Counted from the stretch's first letter, positions 26,966-35,759 are shown. The stretch: DNA of 64,000 nucleotides from Mucilaginibacter sp. (GCA_030445275.1 JAUCSE010000042.1:1-64000), one strand, 5' to 3'. Notes: generated by a model not told the origin, from the letters alone. Numbers and translations are program-made.

Positions 26966-27312
26966 GATTTTGTTAATTATTGTTAATAGTTTTCTTTTAA
27001 TTCCATATCATGTTAACTTTATTGCACAAGATTATACTTCCACCCTGCTGTGTAATATATTTGTTATTATATGTTTAAACATTAGTTTTATTAGTGTTTA
27101 AATAATTCTCTATATTTCAATTATATCTAAAAATCAATATATTACGTAATTATCCCTACAAATCATCAAACAAAAGGCGCATACTATTTATTGAATAGTG
27201 CCGTTTGCTGGGTAATATAATTTAACGGTAATATTTACGGATAACGGTGTTTGTGAATTTATTATGAAGAATATTTGACTTTTTGACCACATTAGTCTGT
27301 AATAAATTTTTC

Positions 27313-27320
27313 TACCTTTG
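27313..27320 (+). promoter_or_regulatory. -7 promoter box TACCTTTG
   Basis: Exact TAnnTTTG. The expected transcription start is near 27325, which gives a leader of about 235 bases for the DUF5686 gene or a transcript for the 31-codon ORF. Confidence 0.45.
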
Positions 27321-27338
27321 AAGCGCAGCTACAAGCTA

Positions 27339-27434
27339 ATGGAACAGCTACGCCAGGGTAAGAACAGGCTTTTATTAGGTTGTTTAAGCAATGAAGAGGT
27401 GATAATAGAGTGCCAAACGGGTATACGAAAGTGA
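27339..27434 (+). CDS. Possible 31-aa small ORF or leader peptide
   Basis: Open frame MEQLRQGKNRLLLGCLSNEE... of 31 codons, located 19 bases after a perfect -7 box and about 125 bases before the DUF5686 gene. No Shine-Dalgarno-like sequence is visible and the product is not recognised. It may be a regulatory leader peptide, a decayed gene remnant or chance. Confidence 0.2.
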   Translation: MEQLRQGKNRLLLGCLSNEEVIIECQTGIRK

Positions 27435-27560
27435 CCTCGTTACTTTGAATTAGTAATTAAATTATCTGTATTTGAAAAAACTGATAGCAAAAACTATGGC
27501 AACAGGTTATAAATGTTTCAGTCAATAAACGGTTTGTATTTGCATAATTGCATAAAGTAC

Positions 27561-30125
27561 ATGGATTTTAAAAATTTTTATAAAAGTCTATTTTTTTTAA
27601 TATTCTTTTTCTCTGCTTCTTCATTATTTGCCCAAACCACTGTAATTACCGGTACAGTTACTGATGCAGGTAACAAACAAACCCTTCCTTATGTTGTGGT
27701 ATCATTTCCGGGTACTTCTATCGGTGTTGCTACTGATGATAATGGTAAATACCGACTTTCGACCACTAACGCTACACTTAAACAAATAAAAATTTCTTTT
27801 TTAGGTTATAAAGACGCTTTTTTAGCTGTTGAACCTGGTAAAGAACAGGTTATTAATGTAAAGCTTTTCCCCTCAGCCAAGCAATTAAATGAGGTAGTGA
27901 TAAAGTCAGGGAAAAAACCAAAATATCGTAATAAGGACAATCCCGCTGTTGAGCTGATACGCCAGGTTATTGAAAATAAGCCCAAAAACCGCCCTGAAGC
28001 TTATGACTATGTTGAATACCGTGAATATGATAAAATGATGTTTGGGTTCATCAACGTATCGGCTGCTTTCTCAGACAGGAAATTCTTTAAAAAGTATAAA
28101 TTCATCATTGATAACCGCGACAGTACAATTATGCCGGGGAAATCAATATTACCGGTTTACCTTGACGAAAAGCTATCACAAAATTATTACCGTAAAAACC
28201 CGGAAAAGAAACGCGAAATTATATTGGGCCAGCGTGGCGTAAACTTTGGACCCGCGGTTGATAATGAAGGTGTTAAACAATACTTCAAGCACCTGTACAA
28301 CAACGTGGATATTTATGGGAACGACGTATTCCTGATTACCAGTCAGTTTTTAAGTCCGATATCAAATAATTCGCCTAATTATTATAAGTTTTTTATAACA
28401 GATACCATTACCGATGCCAAGAATCAAAAACTGGTTGAACTGAGCTTTACCCCGCGCAACAGTAACGACGTACTTTTTGAAGGTAAGATATATATTACGC
28501 TCGACGGCAATTATGCCGTTCAAAAAGCGGTATTAAACATTAATAAACATATCAATATCAACTTTATACGCTCTATGGAGGTTGATCTTGATTTTGAGCA
28601 AAACCCTGACGGGCGCTACCACCTGAGCCGCAGTAATACCATTGCCGAGTTTGGAGCTACCAAAAAGGAAGGAAAGAGCGGTTTGCTGGGTACGCGTACC
28701 ATAACTTATAAAAACTATTTAGTAAACCAGGCCCGGCCGGATACAACTTACAACAATAAACAATCGGAAGAATCAACTGATGAGGCCAAAACCCGGGCGC
28801 CTGATTTCTGGGCTCAAAATCGCCTGGATACTTTAACCAAAGCCGAAGCCAAGGTTTACAAAAATGTTGACAGCTTACGTAATATGCCATCATATAAACG
28901 TACAGTTGATATTGCTACGCTACTGCTTGCAGGTTACAAAGGTTTCGGAAAGTTTGAAATAGGTCCGGCCAATACATTTTATAGCTTTAACCCGGTTGAA
29001 GGTTTAAGACTGAGGCTTGGTGGCCGTACCACGCCCGAATTGAGCAAGCGTTATTACTTTGAAACCTATGCGGCATATGGTTTTAAGGACGAAAAATGGA
29101 AATACTTTTTAAGTGCAACGTACTCACTTAACAAAAAATCGATCTATAAATTTCCACAAAATTATATCAGGGTAAGTTATCAGCGTGATACCAAAATACC
29201 GGGTGCAAACCTGCAGTTTGTTCAGGAAGACAACTTCCTGCTGTCATTTAAACGCGGTGTAAATGATAAATACCTGTACAATGATTTTTACCGGTTTGAC
29301 TATGTTTATGAGCTTGAAAATCATTTAACTTTTGCTGCCGGTTTTAAGAACTGGAAACAACAGCCTGCCGGATCCCTTTATTTCAACAATATTGTAGATG
29401 GCCAGCCAAATTCAGTACATTCCCTAACCACTACTGAACTTACTGCCAGCGTACGCTGGTCGCCGCACGAAGAGTTTTACCAGGGTAAAATTTACAGGAT
29501 CCCTATTCCTAATAAATATCCAACGCTTGAACTTGACTACACCGGAGGTATTAAAAACATTTTTAGCGGCGCTTACAATTATAGCAAACTTGATTTCCGT
29601 ATTGACAAACGTTTGTATCTGTCGCAGTTGGGATATTCGGATCTTAACATTTCGGCTGGAAAAATTTTCGGTCAGGTACCGTTCCCACTGTTAACTATCC
29701 CCCGGGCCAACCAAACTTATGCTTACGATCTTGACTCCTATAACCTGATGAACTTTATGGAGTTTGTGAATGATAAATATGCAAGCTTCAGAATCGATCA
29801 TCACTTTGGCGGTTTCTTTTTTAACAAAGTACCATTGTTAAAAAAATTAAAATGGCGTGAGGTTTTTTCGGCAAAAGTACTTTATGGTGGTTTAAGTGAT
29901 AAAAACAATCCTGCGTTACATCCGTCATTATATCAACTCCCTGTTGATGGCAATGGGGTACCTCTTACTTATATAATGGATCGTACTCCTTATGTTGAGG
30001 GTAGTGTTGGTATCGAAAATATATTTAAATTTATACGGATTGATTACGTAAGGCGATTTAACTATTTAGATCACCCGGAAGTTCCAAGTTCAGGTATCCG
30101 CGTACGGGTCAAATTTGATTTTTAA
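27561..30125 (+). CDS. DUF5686 / carboxypeptidase-regulatory-like outer-membrane protein
   Basis: Outer-membrane protein of 854 residues, function unknown. The signal peptide MDFKNFYKSLFFLIFFFSASSLFAQ fixes the start at 27561, although the frame is open from 27513. It is followed by a CarboxypepD_reg-like domain (TVITGTVTDAGNKQTLPYVVVSF..., about 25-110) as in TonB-dependent proteins, a DUF5686 central region (VELIRQVIENKPKNRPEAYDYVEY onwards) and a long C-terminal beta-barrel-like part ending in GIRVRVKFDF. No TonB plug is visible. It lies 28 bases before the CDP-alcohol phosphatidyltransferase gene, in the same direction, so it belongs to the lipid operon. A lipid export or envelope-insertion role is only inference. 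Confidence 0.85.
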   Translation: MDFKNFYKSLFFLIFFFSASSLFAQTTVITGTVTDAGNKQTLPYVVVSFPGTSIGVATDDNGKYRLSTTNATLKQIKISFLGYKDAFLAVEPGKEQVINVKLFPSAKQLNEVVIKSGKKPKYRNKDNPAVELIRQVIENKPKNRPEAYDYVEYREYDKMMFGFINVSAAFSDRKFFKKYKFIIDNRDSTIMPGKSILPVYLDEKLSQNYYRKNPEKKREIILGQRGVNFGPAVDNEGVKQYFKHLYNNVDIYGNDVFLITSQFLSPISNNSPNYYKFFITDTITDAKNQKLVELSFTPRNSNDVLFEGKIYITLDGNYAVQKAVLNINKHININFIRSMEVDLDFEQNPDGRYHLSRSNTIAEFGATKKEGKSGLLGTRTITYKNYLVNQARPDTTYNNKQSEESTDEAKTRAPDFWAQNRLDTLTKAEAKVYKNVDSLRNMPSYKRTVDIATLLLAGYKGFGKFEIGPANTFYSFNPVEGLRLRLGGRTTPELSKRYYFETYAAYGFKDEKWKYFLSATYSLNKKSIYKFPQNYIRVSYQRDTKIPGANLQFVQEDNFLLSFKRGVNDKYLYNDFYRFDYVYELENHLTFAAGFKNWKQQPAGSLYFNNIVDGQPNSVHSLTTTELTASVRWSPHEEFYQGKIYRIPIPNKYPTLELDYTGGIKNIFSGAYNYSKLDFRIDKRLYLSQLGYSDLNISAGKIFGQVPFPLLTIPRANQTYAYDLDSYNLMNFMEFVNDKYASFRIDHHFGGFFFNKVPLLKKLKWREVFSAKVLYGGLSDKNNPALHPSLYQLPVDGNGVPLTYIMDRTPYVEGSVGIENIFKFIRIDYVRRFNYLDHPEVPSSGIRVRVKFDF

Positions 30126-30153
30126 TTTTGTATAGCATAATAATTACAAAAAC

Positions 30154-30870
30154 ATGGAACAGCAAACATCATTAAGAACAAACCTTCAATTAGGTATTTA
30201 CAAGGTTATTGATCCCTTTGTAAAAATTCTGATCAAAGTTGGTTTAACCCCAAATGCGGTTACTTCAATTGGTTTTGTATTAAACGTAGGTGTAGCCGCT
30301 ATATTTATTTTAGGCGCCGAAGAAGGTAACCGGGGCGATCTGAGTTATGTAGGCTGGGCCGGCGGTTTAATTTTGTTTGCCGGTTTGTTTGATATGCTCG
30401 ATGGGCAGGTTGCCCGTCTGGGTAATATGAAATCAACCTTTGGTGCCCTCTACGATTCTGTGCTTGACCGCTACAGCGAGCTGATCATGTTTTTGGGTAT
30501 ATGCTATTACCTGGTTGCCCATCATTATTTTTTAAGCTCCATAGCCGCGTTCATTGCTTTAATAGGCTCCATGATGGTGAGCTATGTAAGGGCACGTGCC
30601 GAAGGTTTAGGCGTAGAGGTTAAAGGCGGTTTAATGCAAAGACCCGAGCGTGTGGTAACCATAGGCTTATGCGCCGCTTTAAGCGGTATAGTAGCTCAGT
30701 ACATTGGCGGTAACTACAAACTGTTTGTACCGGGTATTAAGTTTCATGTTTTTGAAACCATATCCATATTTACTATACCCATTGTGATACTTGCTGTATT
30801 GACCAATATTACTGCATTTAACAGGCTCAGAGAGGCCAAAAGAGCCTTGATTGAAGCAGAAAAGAAGTAA
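30154..30870 (+). CDS. CDP-alcohol phosphatidyltransferase, probable phosphatidylinositol(-phosphate) synthase
   Basis: Integral membrane enzyme that transfers a phosphatidyl group from CDP-diacylglycerol to an alcohol. The family motif is complete and canonical: Asp80-x2-Asp83-Gly84-x2-Ala87-Arg88-x8-Gly97-x3-Asp101-x3-Asp105 (FDMLDGQVARLG and onward). The 238 residues have about six hydrophobic segments. Placed after MIPS, the likely acceptor is inositol-3-phosphate (giving phosphatidylinositol phosphate) or inositol. The gene cluster of Bacteroides thetaiotaomicron for inositol lipids has the same enzyme type beside MIPS. Acceptor specificity cannot be read from sequence. Confidence 0.9.
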   Translation: MEQQTSLRTNLQLGIYKVIDPFVKILIKVGLTPNAVTSIGFVLNVGVAAIFILGAEEGNRGDLSYVGWAGGLILFAGLFDMLDGQVARLGNMKSTFGALYDSVLDRYSELIMFLGICYYLVAHHYFLSSIAAFIALIGSMMVSYVRARAEGLGVEVKGGLMQRPERVVTIGLCAALSGIVAQYIGGNYKLFVPGIKFHVFETISIFTIPIVILAVLTNITAFNRLREAKRALIEAEKK

Positions 30871-31164
30871 TAAGTCGAAAGTATTAAGTTATAAGTCTTA
30901 AGAAATTAGCTTTAAGTCAAGAGGTATAGCTCAATTTGAATTTCGGATATACGATATTTGACTTAAAACTTGGGACTTAAAACTTCAGACTCGGTCAAAA
31001 TATCATATCTTCGTAACAATTTAATAAAGGTGTTTACACATTACCAGATCTTTATTAAACTTGAACCCGGTTTCGGTTTTAAGTAGCCGTTACTATTATT
31101 CAAAAATTAAAACAGATAAATAACAGGCAGAGAAATTGTTAAACATTTTAAACCCTGATATGCT
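30871..31164. other. Palindromic low-complexity spacer inside the lipid cluster
   Basis: AT-rich sequence with repeated fragments of AAGTCTTAAG/CTTAAAACTT that can pair across 30871-30990. A partial -7 box (TATCTTCG near 31006) follows. No gene. Confidence 0.45.
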
Positions 31165-31791
31165 ATGAAAAAGAATTATGTTTCCAATTCACAGGAGTCT
31201 GTGAGAATGTTTAAAAGCGACTTTTTAGAGGTTTTATCAAAGGTACATTACACCGTACCCCTGTATATATTTGTACCCGTTATTTTATTTTGCACTTACA
31301 AAGCTTTTTTTGAAGCCAGTATCGGTTTTTTACTATATGCCGGGTTATTCCTGGGCGGTCTTTTTATATGGACAATTGTTGAATATATCATGCACCGTTT
31401 CATTTTCCATCTTCAACCTAATGAGAATTGGAAATGGGCGCAGCGCCTGCATTTTATTATGCATGGTGTTCATCATGACTATCCAAGCGATGCTAAACGT
31501 TTGGTATTACCCCCATCATTAAGTATTCCCTTAGCTACAGGTTTTTACTTTTTATTCAACGCGCTGTTACCTGCAAATTATATTTTCGGTTTTTTCCCGG
31601 GTTTTATTTTAGGTTACCTGTTCTATGATATATCGCATTATGCCATGCATCATTTTAACTTTAAAAGCGGCCTGTTTAAAAAGATAAAACAACATCATAT
31701 GCTGCATCATTACCAGGATCCTGAAAGGGGTTATGGTGTAAGCTCACCACTTTGGGATAAAATATTCCGTTCAGGTTTCTTAAAAAAATAA
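31165..31791 (+). CDS. Fatty-acid hydroxylase family protein, probable sphingolipid 2-hydroxylase
   Basis: Membrane di-iron hydroxylase of the FA2H/Scs7 group (sterol desaturase superfamily), predicted to 2-hydroxylate the N-acyl chain of ceramide. The 208 residues contain the full histidine set: H77-x4-H82 (HRFIFH), H96/H100/H103/H104 (HFIMHGVHH), H158/H162/H163 (HYAMHH) and H177/H178/H181/H182 (HHMLHH). The segment GVHHDYPSDAKRLVLPPSLS is especially like FA2H/Scs7. It is two bases from the PAP2 gene, so they are co-translated. In Bacteroidota, 2-hydroxy acyl ceramides are known from Sphingobacterium. An alternative substrate (another fatty acyl lipid) cannot be excluded. Confidence 0.87.
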   Translation: MKKNYVSNSQESVRMFKSDFLEVLSKVHYTVPLYIFVPVILFCTYKAFFEASIGFLLYAGLFLGGLFIWTIVEYIMHRFIFHLQPNENWKWAQRLHFIMHGVHHDYPSDAKRLVLPPSLSIPLATGFYFLFNALLPANYIFGFFPGFILGYLFYDISHYAMHHFNFKSGLFKKIKQHHMLHHYQDPERGYGVSSPLWDKIFRSGFLKK

Positions 31792-31793
31792 GC

Positions 31794-32729
31794 ATGAATA
31801 ATGCAAATAATAGTGTAACAATTACTTCTAAAAACATAATAATTGTTACACTCCTTTCTATTGCCTACCTATTACTTTCCCGCTTTTTAATAGGTTATAA
31901 CTCCAGCCAGCTGGTACTGGTGGGTATATTTAATATCCTTTTTTACGCTTCGGTAATTACGCGCAAATTCATACTCGGATTCACGATATTCATTGTGTAC
32001 TGGGCAATATTTGATTATATGAAGGCTTTTCCTAATTATAATTTTAATAAGGTACACATAGGCGATCTGTATAATTTAGAGAAACATCTTTTTGGCATAC
32101 ATGACAACGGCATCCTGGTAACGCCCAATGAATACTGGAAACTGCATAGTAAAACATGGATTGATGTAATAACAGGCATATTTTATCTTTGTTGGATTCC
32201 CGTTCCTTTGGGTTTTGCTGCTTATATGTTTTTTAAAAACAGGCGACAGTTCCTTTATTTTTCGCTCACGTTTGTGTTGGTGAATTTACTTGGCTTTGTA
32301 GTTTACTACACTTTCCCCGCCGCACCACCCTGGTATATTCAGGAACATGGTTTTGCTTTTACTCCGCTAACTGCAGGTAACACAGCTGGCCTGGCCCGGT
32401 TTGATGCTTACTTTCATGCCGGTATTTTTAAATCCATTTACACCAAAGGCTCTAATGTGTTTGCGGCTATGCCATCACTGCACTCCTCCTACCCCGTTAT
32501 TGTGGTATACTATGCTATCAAAAACAGACTGGGACTGGTGAATGTAATATTTGTGACCGTTATGCTGGGTATTTGGTTTACGGCAGTATATGCAAGTCAT
32601 CACTATGTGTTGGATGTACTGGCGGGTATCTCCACAGCTGTTTTAGGTATTTATCTTTTTAACCAGCTTATTAAAAGGTCAAAAGTATTCCAGGGGTTCA
32701 TAGACAGGTACGAGCAGGTAATCCAATAA
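31794..32729 (+). CDS. AUR1-like PAP2 membrane enzyme, probable inositol phosphorylceramide synthase
   Basis: Predicted to transfer inositol phosphate from phosphatidylinositol to ceramide. It is an integral membrane PAP2-superfamily protein of 311 residues with about six spans. It has FPAAPPWY (174-181), a motif shared with fungal AUR1, PSLHSSYP around His230, and the catalytic ASHHYVLDV with His270 and Asp274. It directly follows the hydroxylase, and its neighbours are MIPS and the CDP-alcohol enzyme, which fits the inositol-lipid pathway described in Bacteroides. A simple lipid phosphatase (for example of PI-phosphate) is the alternative, since no separate phosphatase gene is in the cluster. 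Confidence 0.88.
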   Translation: MNNANNSVTITSKNIIIVTLLSIAYLLLSRFLIGYNSSQLVLVGIFNILFYASVITRKFILGFTIFIVYWAIFDYMKAFPNYNFNKVHIGDLYNLEKHLFGIHDNGILVTPNEYWKLHSKTWIDVITGIFYLCWIPVPLGFAAYMFFKNRRQFLYFSLTFVLVNLLGFVVYYTFPAAPPWYIQEHGFAFTPLTAGNTAGLARFDAYFHAGIFKSIYTKGSNVFAAMPSLHSSYPVIVVYYAIKNRLGLVNVIFVTVMLGIWFTAVYASHHYVLDVLAGISTAVLGIYLFNQLIKRSKVFQGFIDRYEQVIQ

Positions 32730-32927
32730 TTATTGTACTATTTACCATACCAATTAGGCATTGTGGAAAATCATTCCCAAATGTTAAGTAATTTTTGACT
32801 TCCTATTTCGCTTATAAAGTGCCGTTAGAGCGCAAAAAGCAACAAAACAGATTGCTATCGTCTACATACCTGATAATTAGCATATAAACAGGCACACTAT
32901 TTGACTATAGTTTATTGGATTTAGCCC

Positions 32928-32935
32928 TATATTTG
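32928..32935 (+). promoter_or_regulatory. -7 promoter box TATATTTG
   Basis: Exact TAnnTTTG ending 12 bases before ATG 32948, so the leader would be under ten bases. It separates the TPR gene from the lipid operon. Confidence 0.55.
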
Positions 32936-32947
32936 ATAAACCCGTAC

Positions 32948-33724
32948 ATGAAGAAACTTATTACATGCTTTTTAATCCTCCTAGCCGGATTTCAATTATC
33001 AGCACATGCGGGTGACCTTGATAGGCTTGATAGTCTTAAACAAAGATTGCAAATCACCGGCGATTCGTTAAAAGGCCCCATATATATTGAAATTGCCAAC
33101 CAGTATTTATTAAAGAACGATAGCATCAGCAGCAGGCGCATGAAATTCCTGAATCAATTGGAAGCTTTAAACTACACCATGCTGGCGCTGCATAATTACT
33201 CAAACATTAATGACAGCTTAGGCCTTCGCGCCAGTTATAATAACTTGTCAAAAATTTATCGTCTGCAACGAAAATACATCCAGGCTAAATGGTTCATACT
33301 GCAATCAAACACCATATCCCGCCGAAAGAAGGATGCACCCAATATCATAACTTCATTAATTGAGCTTTCGGCAATAAAGGCTGATATGGAAGACTACAAA
33401 TTGGCCATGCGCGATTTGAACGAAGCCTTGGCTCTTTCTGTTAAAAACAAGGATCCTAAAAGCGAATCGGCTGTACAGGTAGGATATGCTGGTTTGTACC
33501 GGCAGATGAAGGAATTTACCAATGCTGCAACTGCCATAAAACGCCATGAGACTATTGATGATAGCATACGCCAGGCCGAGTTAGATCGCCTGGCTAAGAT
33601 CAATACTCTGGATTCCGTTAAGATCAAAAAACAAGATTCTGCCATCGTCAAAAAAAAAGCATATACCTCCAGCAAGAAAAAGAGTTACAAGCCAAACTCA
33701 GCCAAACGCATAGCCTCGTTATAG
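32948..33724 (+). CDS. Periplasmic TPR protein, apparently frameshifted near its 3' end
   Basis: Signal peptide MKKLITCFLILLAGFQLSAHA, then TPR-like helices (about 40-210) and a Lys-rich segment. As read, it is 258 residues and ends TSSKKKSYKPNSAKRIASL. At the run of nine A (33650-33658), the -1 frame continues instead as IYLQQEKELQAKLSQTHS, a membrane span (VIVLIIGLALMAIAAIVYY) and a basic end RNRKSSKW, stopping at 33801. This coiled-coil plus membrane anchor is the end expected for Bacteroidota TPR proteins of this kind. The in-frame end looks like chance sequence. So either a base is missing in the run, or slippage produces the anchored form. Role unknown. Confidence 0.8.
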   Translation: MKKLITCFLILLAGFQLSAHAGDLDRLDSLKQRLQITGDSLKGPIYIEIANQYLLKNDSISSRRMKFLNQLEALNYTMLALHNYSNINDSLGLRASYNNLSKIYRLQRKYIQAKWFILQSNTISRRKKDAPNIITSLIELSAIKADMEDYKLAMRDLNEALALSVKNKDPKSESAVQVGYAGLYRQMKEFTNAATAIKRHETIDDSIRQAELDRLAKINTLDSVKIKKQDSAIVKKKAYTSSKKKSYKPNSAKRIASL

Positions 33725-33801
33725 TACTCATTATTGGTTTGGCCTTAATGGCCATAGCAGCAATAGTTTACTATCGCAATCGTAAAAGCTCTAAATGGTA
33801 A
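33650..33801 (+). other. Out-of-frame C-terminus of the TPR protein (A9 slippery run)
   Basis: Nine consecutive A at 33650-33658. Reading in the -1 frame from here gives 47 codons with a coiled coil, one membrane span and a stop at 33799-33801. The frame is coding-like (no stop, hydrophobic segment, charged tail), and the annotated frame is not. See the entry for 32948-33724. Confidence 0.7.
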
Positions 33802-33905
33802 TTGAGGATAAGAAAAAAAACCGTTTTGGCGTTGTTTTGTTATTATATCAACTTATCATCAACCTGCTTAAACTTTTTTTCAATAAAACAGTCATAAAAC
33901 AGGAT

Positions 33906-34472
33906 ATGACCAAGCTGATAACAAAAACCACCTTTCTGTTTACCATTTTAATTGCTTTTGGGGCTACCGACCATAGTGACAGGCAATTTAGAAATGAGTT
34001 TTTATACCGTATAAATTTAACCAGGCAAAAAGGCTGCAATTGTGGTGGTGTATATATGCCACCTGTTTCGCCACTAACCTGGAATGAAGACCTGGGAGAT
34101 GCGGCTCTTGGACATGCCAAAGATATGGCTCAAAATAATTATTTTAACCATGACAGTAAAGATGGTCGCACTATGGAAGATCGTATAGTGCATGCCGGTT
34201 ATGCCTTTAAAGGATTCAAAAGTTTTGCCATTGGCGAAAACATTGCCGCGGGTCAGGAAAGCATAAAAGAAGTTATGGACGGATGGTTTAAAAGTGACGG
34301 TCATTGTAAAAACCTGATGAATCCTAATTTTAAGGAAGTAGGTGTAGCCATGTATAAAAACTATTGGGTACAGGATTTTGGAGGCCGCGAATCTTTTTCG
34401 GCAGCACAGCAAAAGCTCATCAGATCGGGCAGATACCATGTGGTGCAGGGGCAAGGTTCCGTACATAATTAA
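33906..34472 (+). CDS. CAP-domain (SCP/PR-1-like) secreted protein
   Basis: Secreted protein of 188 residues with one CAP domain. Signal peptide MTKLITKTTFLFTILIAFG. The CAP signature is clear: HDSKDGRTMEDRI, FAIGENIAAGQES, WFKSDGHCKNLMNPNFKEVGVAMY and YWVQDFG, with the conserved His and Glu residues. The frame is open to 33795, but the signal peptide and an upstream A-rich region favour ATG 33906. The biochemical role of bacterial CAP proteins is poorly known, and envelope or cell-wall functions are proposed in other taxa. It stands alone, downstream of the TPR gene. Confidence 0.87.
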   Translation: MTKLITKTTFLFTILIAFGATDHSDRQFRNEFLYRINLTRQKGCNCGGVYMPPVSPLTWNEDLGDAALGHAKDMAQNNYFNHDSKDGRTMEDRIVHAGYAFKGFKSFAIGENIAAGQESIKEVMDGWFKSDGHCKNLMNPNFKEVGVAMYKNYWVQDFGGRESFSAAQQKLIRSGRYHVVQGQGSVHN

Positions 34473-34577
34473 CATTAATAGCATTTTATCACTTTCCTAT
34501 AGTGATGCTTAAGGTTTACAGTATGTAAGCTTTTCAAAATTCCTGAAATTCAAAGTACAATTACATATATCTTTTGT

Positions 34578-34585
34578 TAATTTTG
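34578..34585 (+). promoter_or_regulatory. -7 promoter box TAATTTTG
   Basis: Exact TAnnTTTG ending six bases before ATG 34592, so the leader would be only about three bases. Confidence 0.5.
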
Positions 34586-34591
34586 AAATTA

Positions 34592-34864
34592 ATGCTACCC
34601 GCTACCAATCATACACTCGAAAAACTGGAGATGCTGCTAAAATCAGCCGGGTACAGGGTGCGGTATGAAAAAGGTAATTTTAAAACAGGTTCCTGCTTAT
34701 TACTCAACAGCCGTATGGTTATTGTTAACCGTTTCTCGAACCTGGAAAGCAAGATACTGGCCATTGTTGAGCTTTTACGTGAACTTGAGGTAGATTATAA
34801 ACTGCTTGACGACAAACAAATTGCATTTTTGCAGGAAATTAAACAAACTAAACTGCAACTGTGA
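34592..34864 (+). CDS. Small conserved hypothetical protein, 90 aa
   Basis: Function not recognised. The protein has no signal peptide. Helical segments (TLEKLEMLLKSAGY; LESKILAIVELLRELEV) flank a strand pair (YRVRYEKGNFKTGSCLLLNSRMVIVNRF), so it looks like a small alpha/beta cytoplasmic protein. It overlaps the MBL-fold gene by four bases (GTGA), so the two are translationally coupled and probably act together. The frame is open from 34574, but the -7 box at 34578 makes ATG 34592 the likely start. Confidence 0.8.
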   Translation: MLPATNHTLEKLEMLLKSAGYRVRYEKGNFKTGSCLLLNSRMVIVNRFSNLESKILAIVELLRELEVDYKLLDDKQIAFLQEIKQTKLQL

Positions 34865-35622
34865 CCATAACATTTTTAGGAACCGGAACTTCGCAGGGTG
34901 TGCCTGTAATAGCCTGTGGTTGCGAGGTATGCACCTCGGCCGATGCATATGATAAACGGTTGCGTACTTCTATTTTAATTGAAGCGCCAGATAAAACAAT
35001 AGTTATTGATTCGGGTCCCGATTTCAGGTACCAAATGTTACGGGCAGGGGTAAAACGGCTTGATGCCATCGTATTTACCCATGAACATAAAGATCATATT
35101 GCAGGCATGGATGATATCAGGGCTTTTAATTACTGGCAAAAAGGCCCCGTTGATGTTTATGCCGATGCACGCGTACAAAAGGCGCTGGTGCGCGAATTCC
35201 CCTATATTTTTGATGGTACAGGCTATCCCGGCATACCGCAGGTTGTTGTACATCCAATTGGTCTTGACTCCTTCGCCATTGGGAGTGTAAACTTTACTCC
35301 AATCGAAGTTCTGCACTATAAATTACCGGTGTTAGGTTTCCGGGTAAATGATTTTACTTACATCACTGATGCCAAAACAGTATCTGAGGCCGAAAAACAA
35401 AAGATAAAGGGTACAAAGATCCTGGTGATCAATGCTCTTCAAAAACAAACCCATATATCACACTTTACACTTGACGAAGCCATTGCCTTTGCCAATGAAA
35501 TAGGTGCCCAAAGAACCTACTTAACACACATAAGCCACCGCCTGGGCAAGCATCAGGATATTTCAAAAGAACTGCCGCCCCATATTGAACTGGCTTATGA
35601 TGGCCTAATACTAAATATCTAA
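34861..35622 (+). CDS. MBL-fold metallo-hydrolase (PhnP-like)
   Basis: Metal-dependent hydrolase of 253 residues, probably a phosphodiesterase. It starts with FLGTGTSQGVPVIACGCEVC (a typical start of this subfamily with a Cys-rich turn) and has the metal site His74-x-His76-x-Asp78-His79 (THEHKDH) and a late THISHRLGKH. It uses a GTG start that overlaps the previous stop. The substrate is not evident: PhnP itself acts on cyclic ribosyl phosphates, but no phn genes are nearby. Confidence 0.9.
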   Translation: MTITFLGTGTSQGVPVIACGCEVCTSADAYDKRLRTSILIEAPDKTIVIDSGPDFRYQMLRAGVKRLDAIVFTHEHKDHIAGMDDIRAFNYWQKGPVDVYADARVQKALVREFPYIFDGTGYPGIPQVVVHPIGLDSFAIGSVNFTPIEVLHYKLPVLGFRVNDFTYITDAKTVSEAEKQKIKGTKILVINALQKQTHISHFTLDEAIAFANEIGAQRTYLTHISHRLGKHQDISKELPPHIELAYDGLILNI

Positions 35623-35759
35623 ACACACCATTACAACCCTGATGTTTAACACCTTACATTAAGGCAGCATAAAAAGTACAATTTTTGTCCACAAAAAACA
35701 ATATTTACGACCGTTCGTTGTGTGGTATAAATATACTTTGTTTAGGATAGCCCTTTTAA

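Larger units (their letters stand above)
26907..27560. other. Long AT-rich intergenic region inside the lipid cluster
   Basis: This 650-base space separates MIPS from the DUF5686 gene. It holds a possible terminator (26926-26965), an inverted repeat TTTAAACA/TGTTTAAA (27074-27102), a perfect -7 box (27313-27320) and a 31-codon ORF (27339-27434). A long leader for the next gene, or an unknown small RNA, would fit. Confidence 0.5.
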
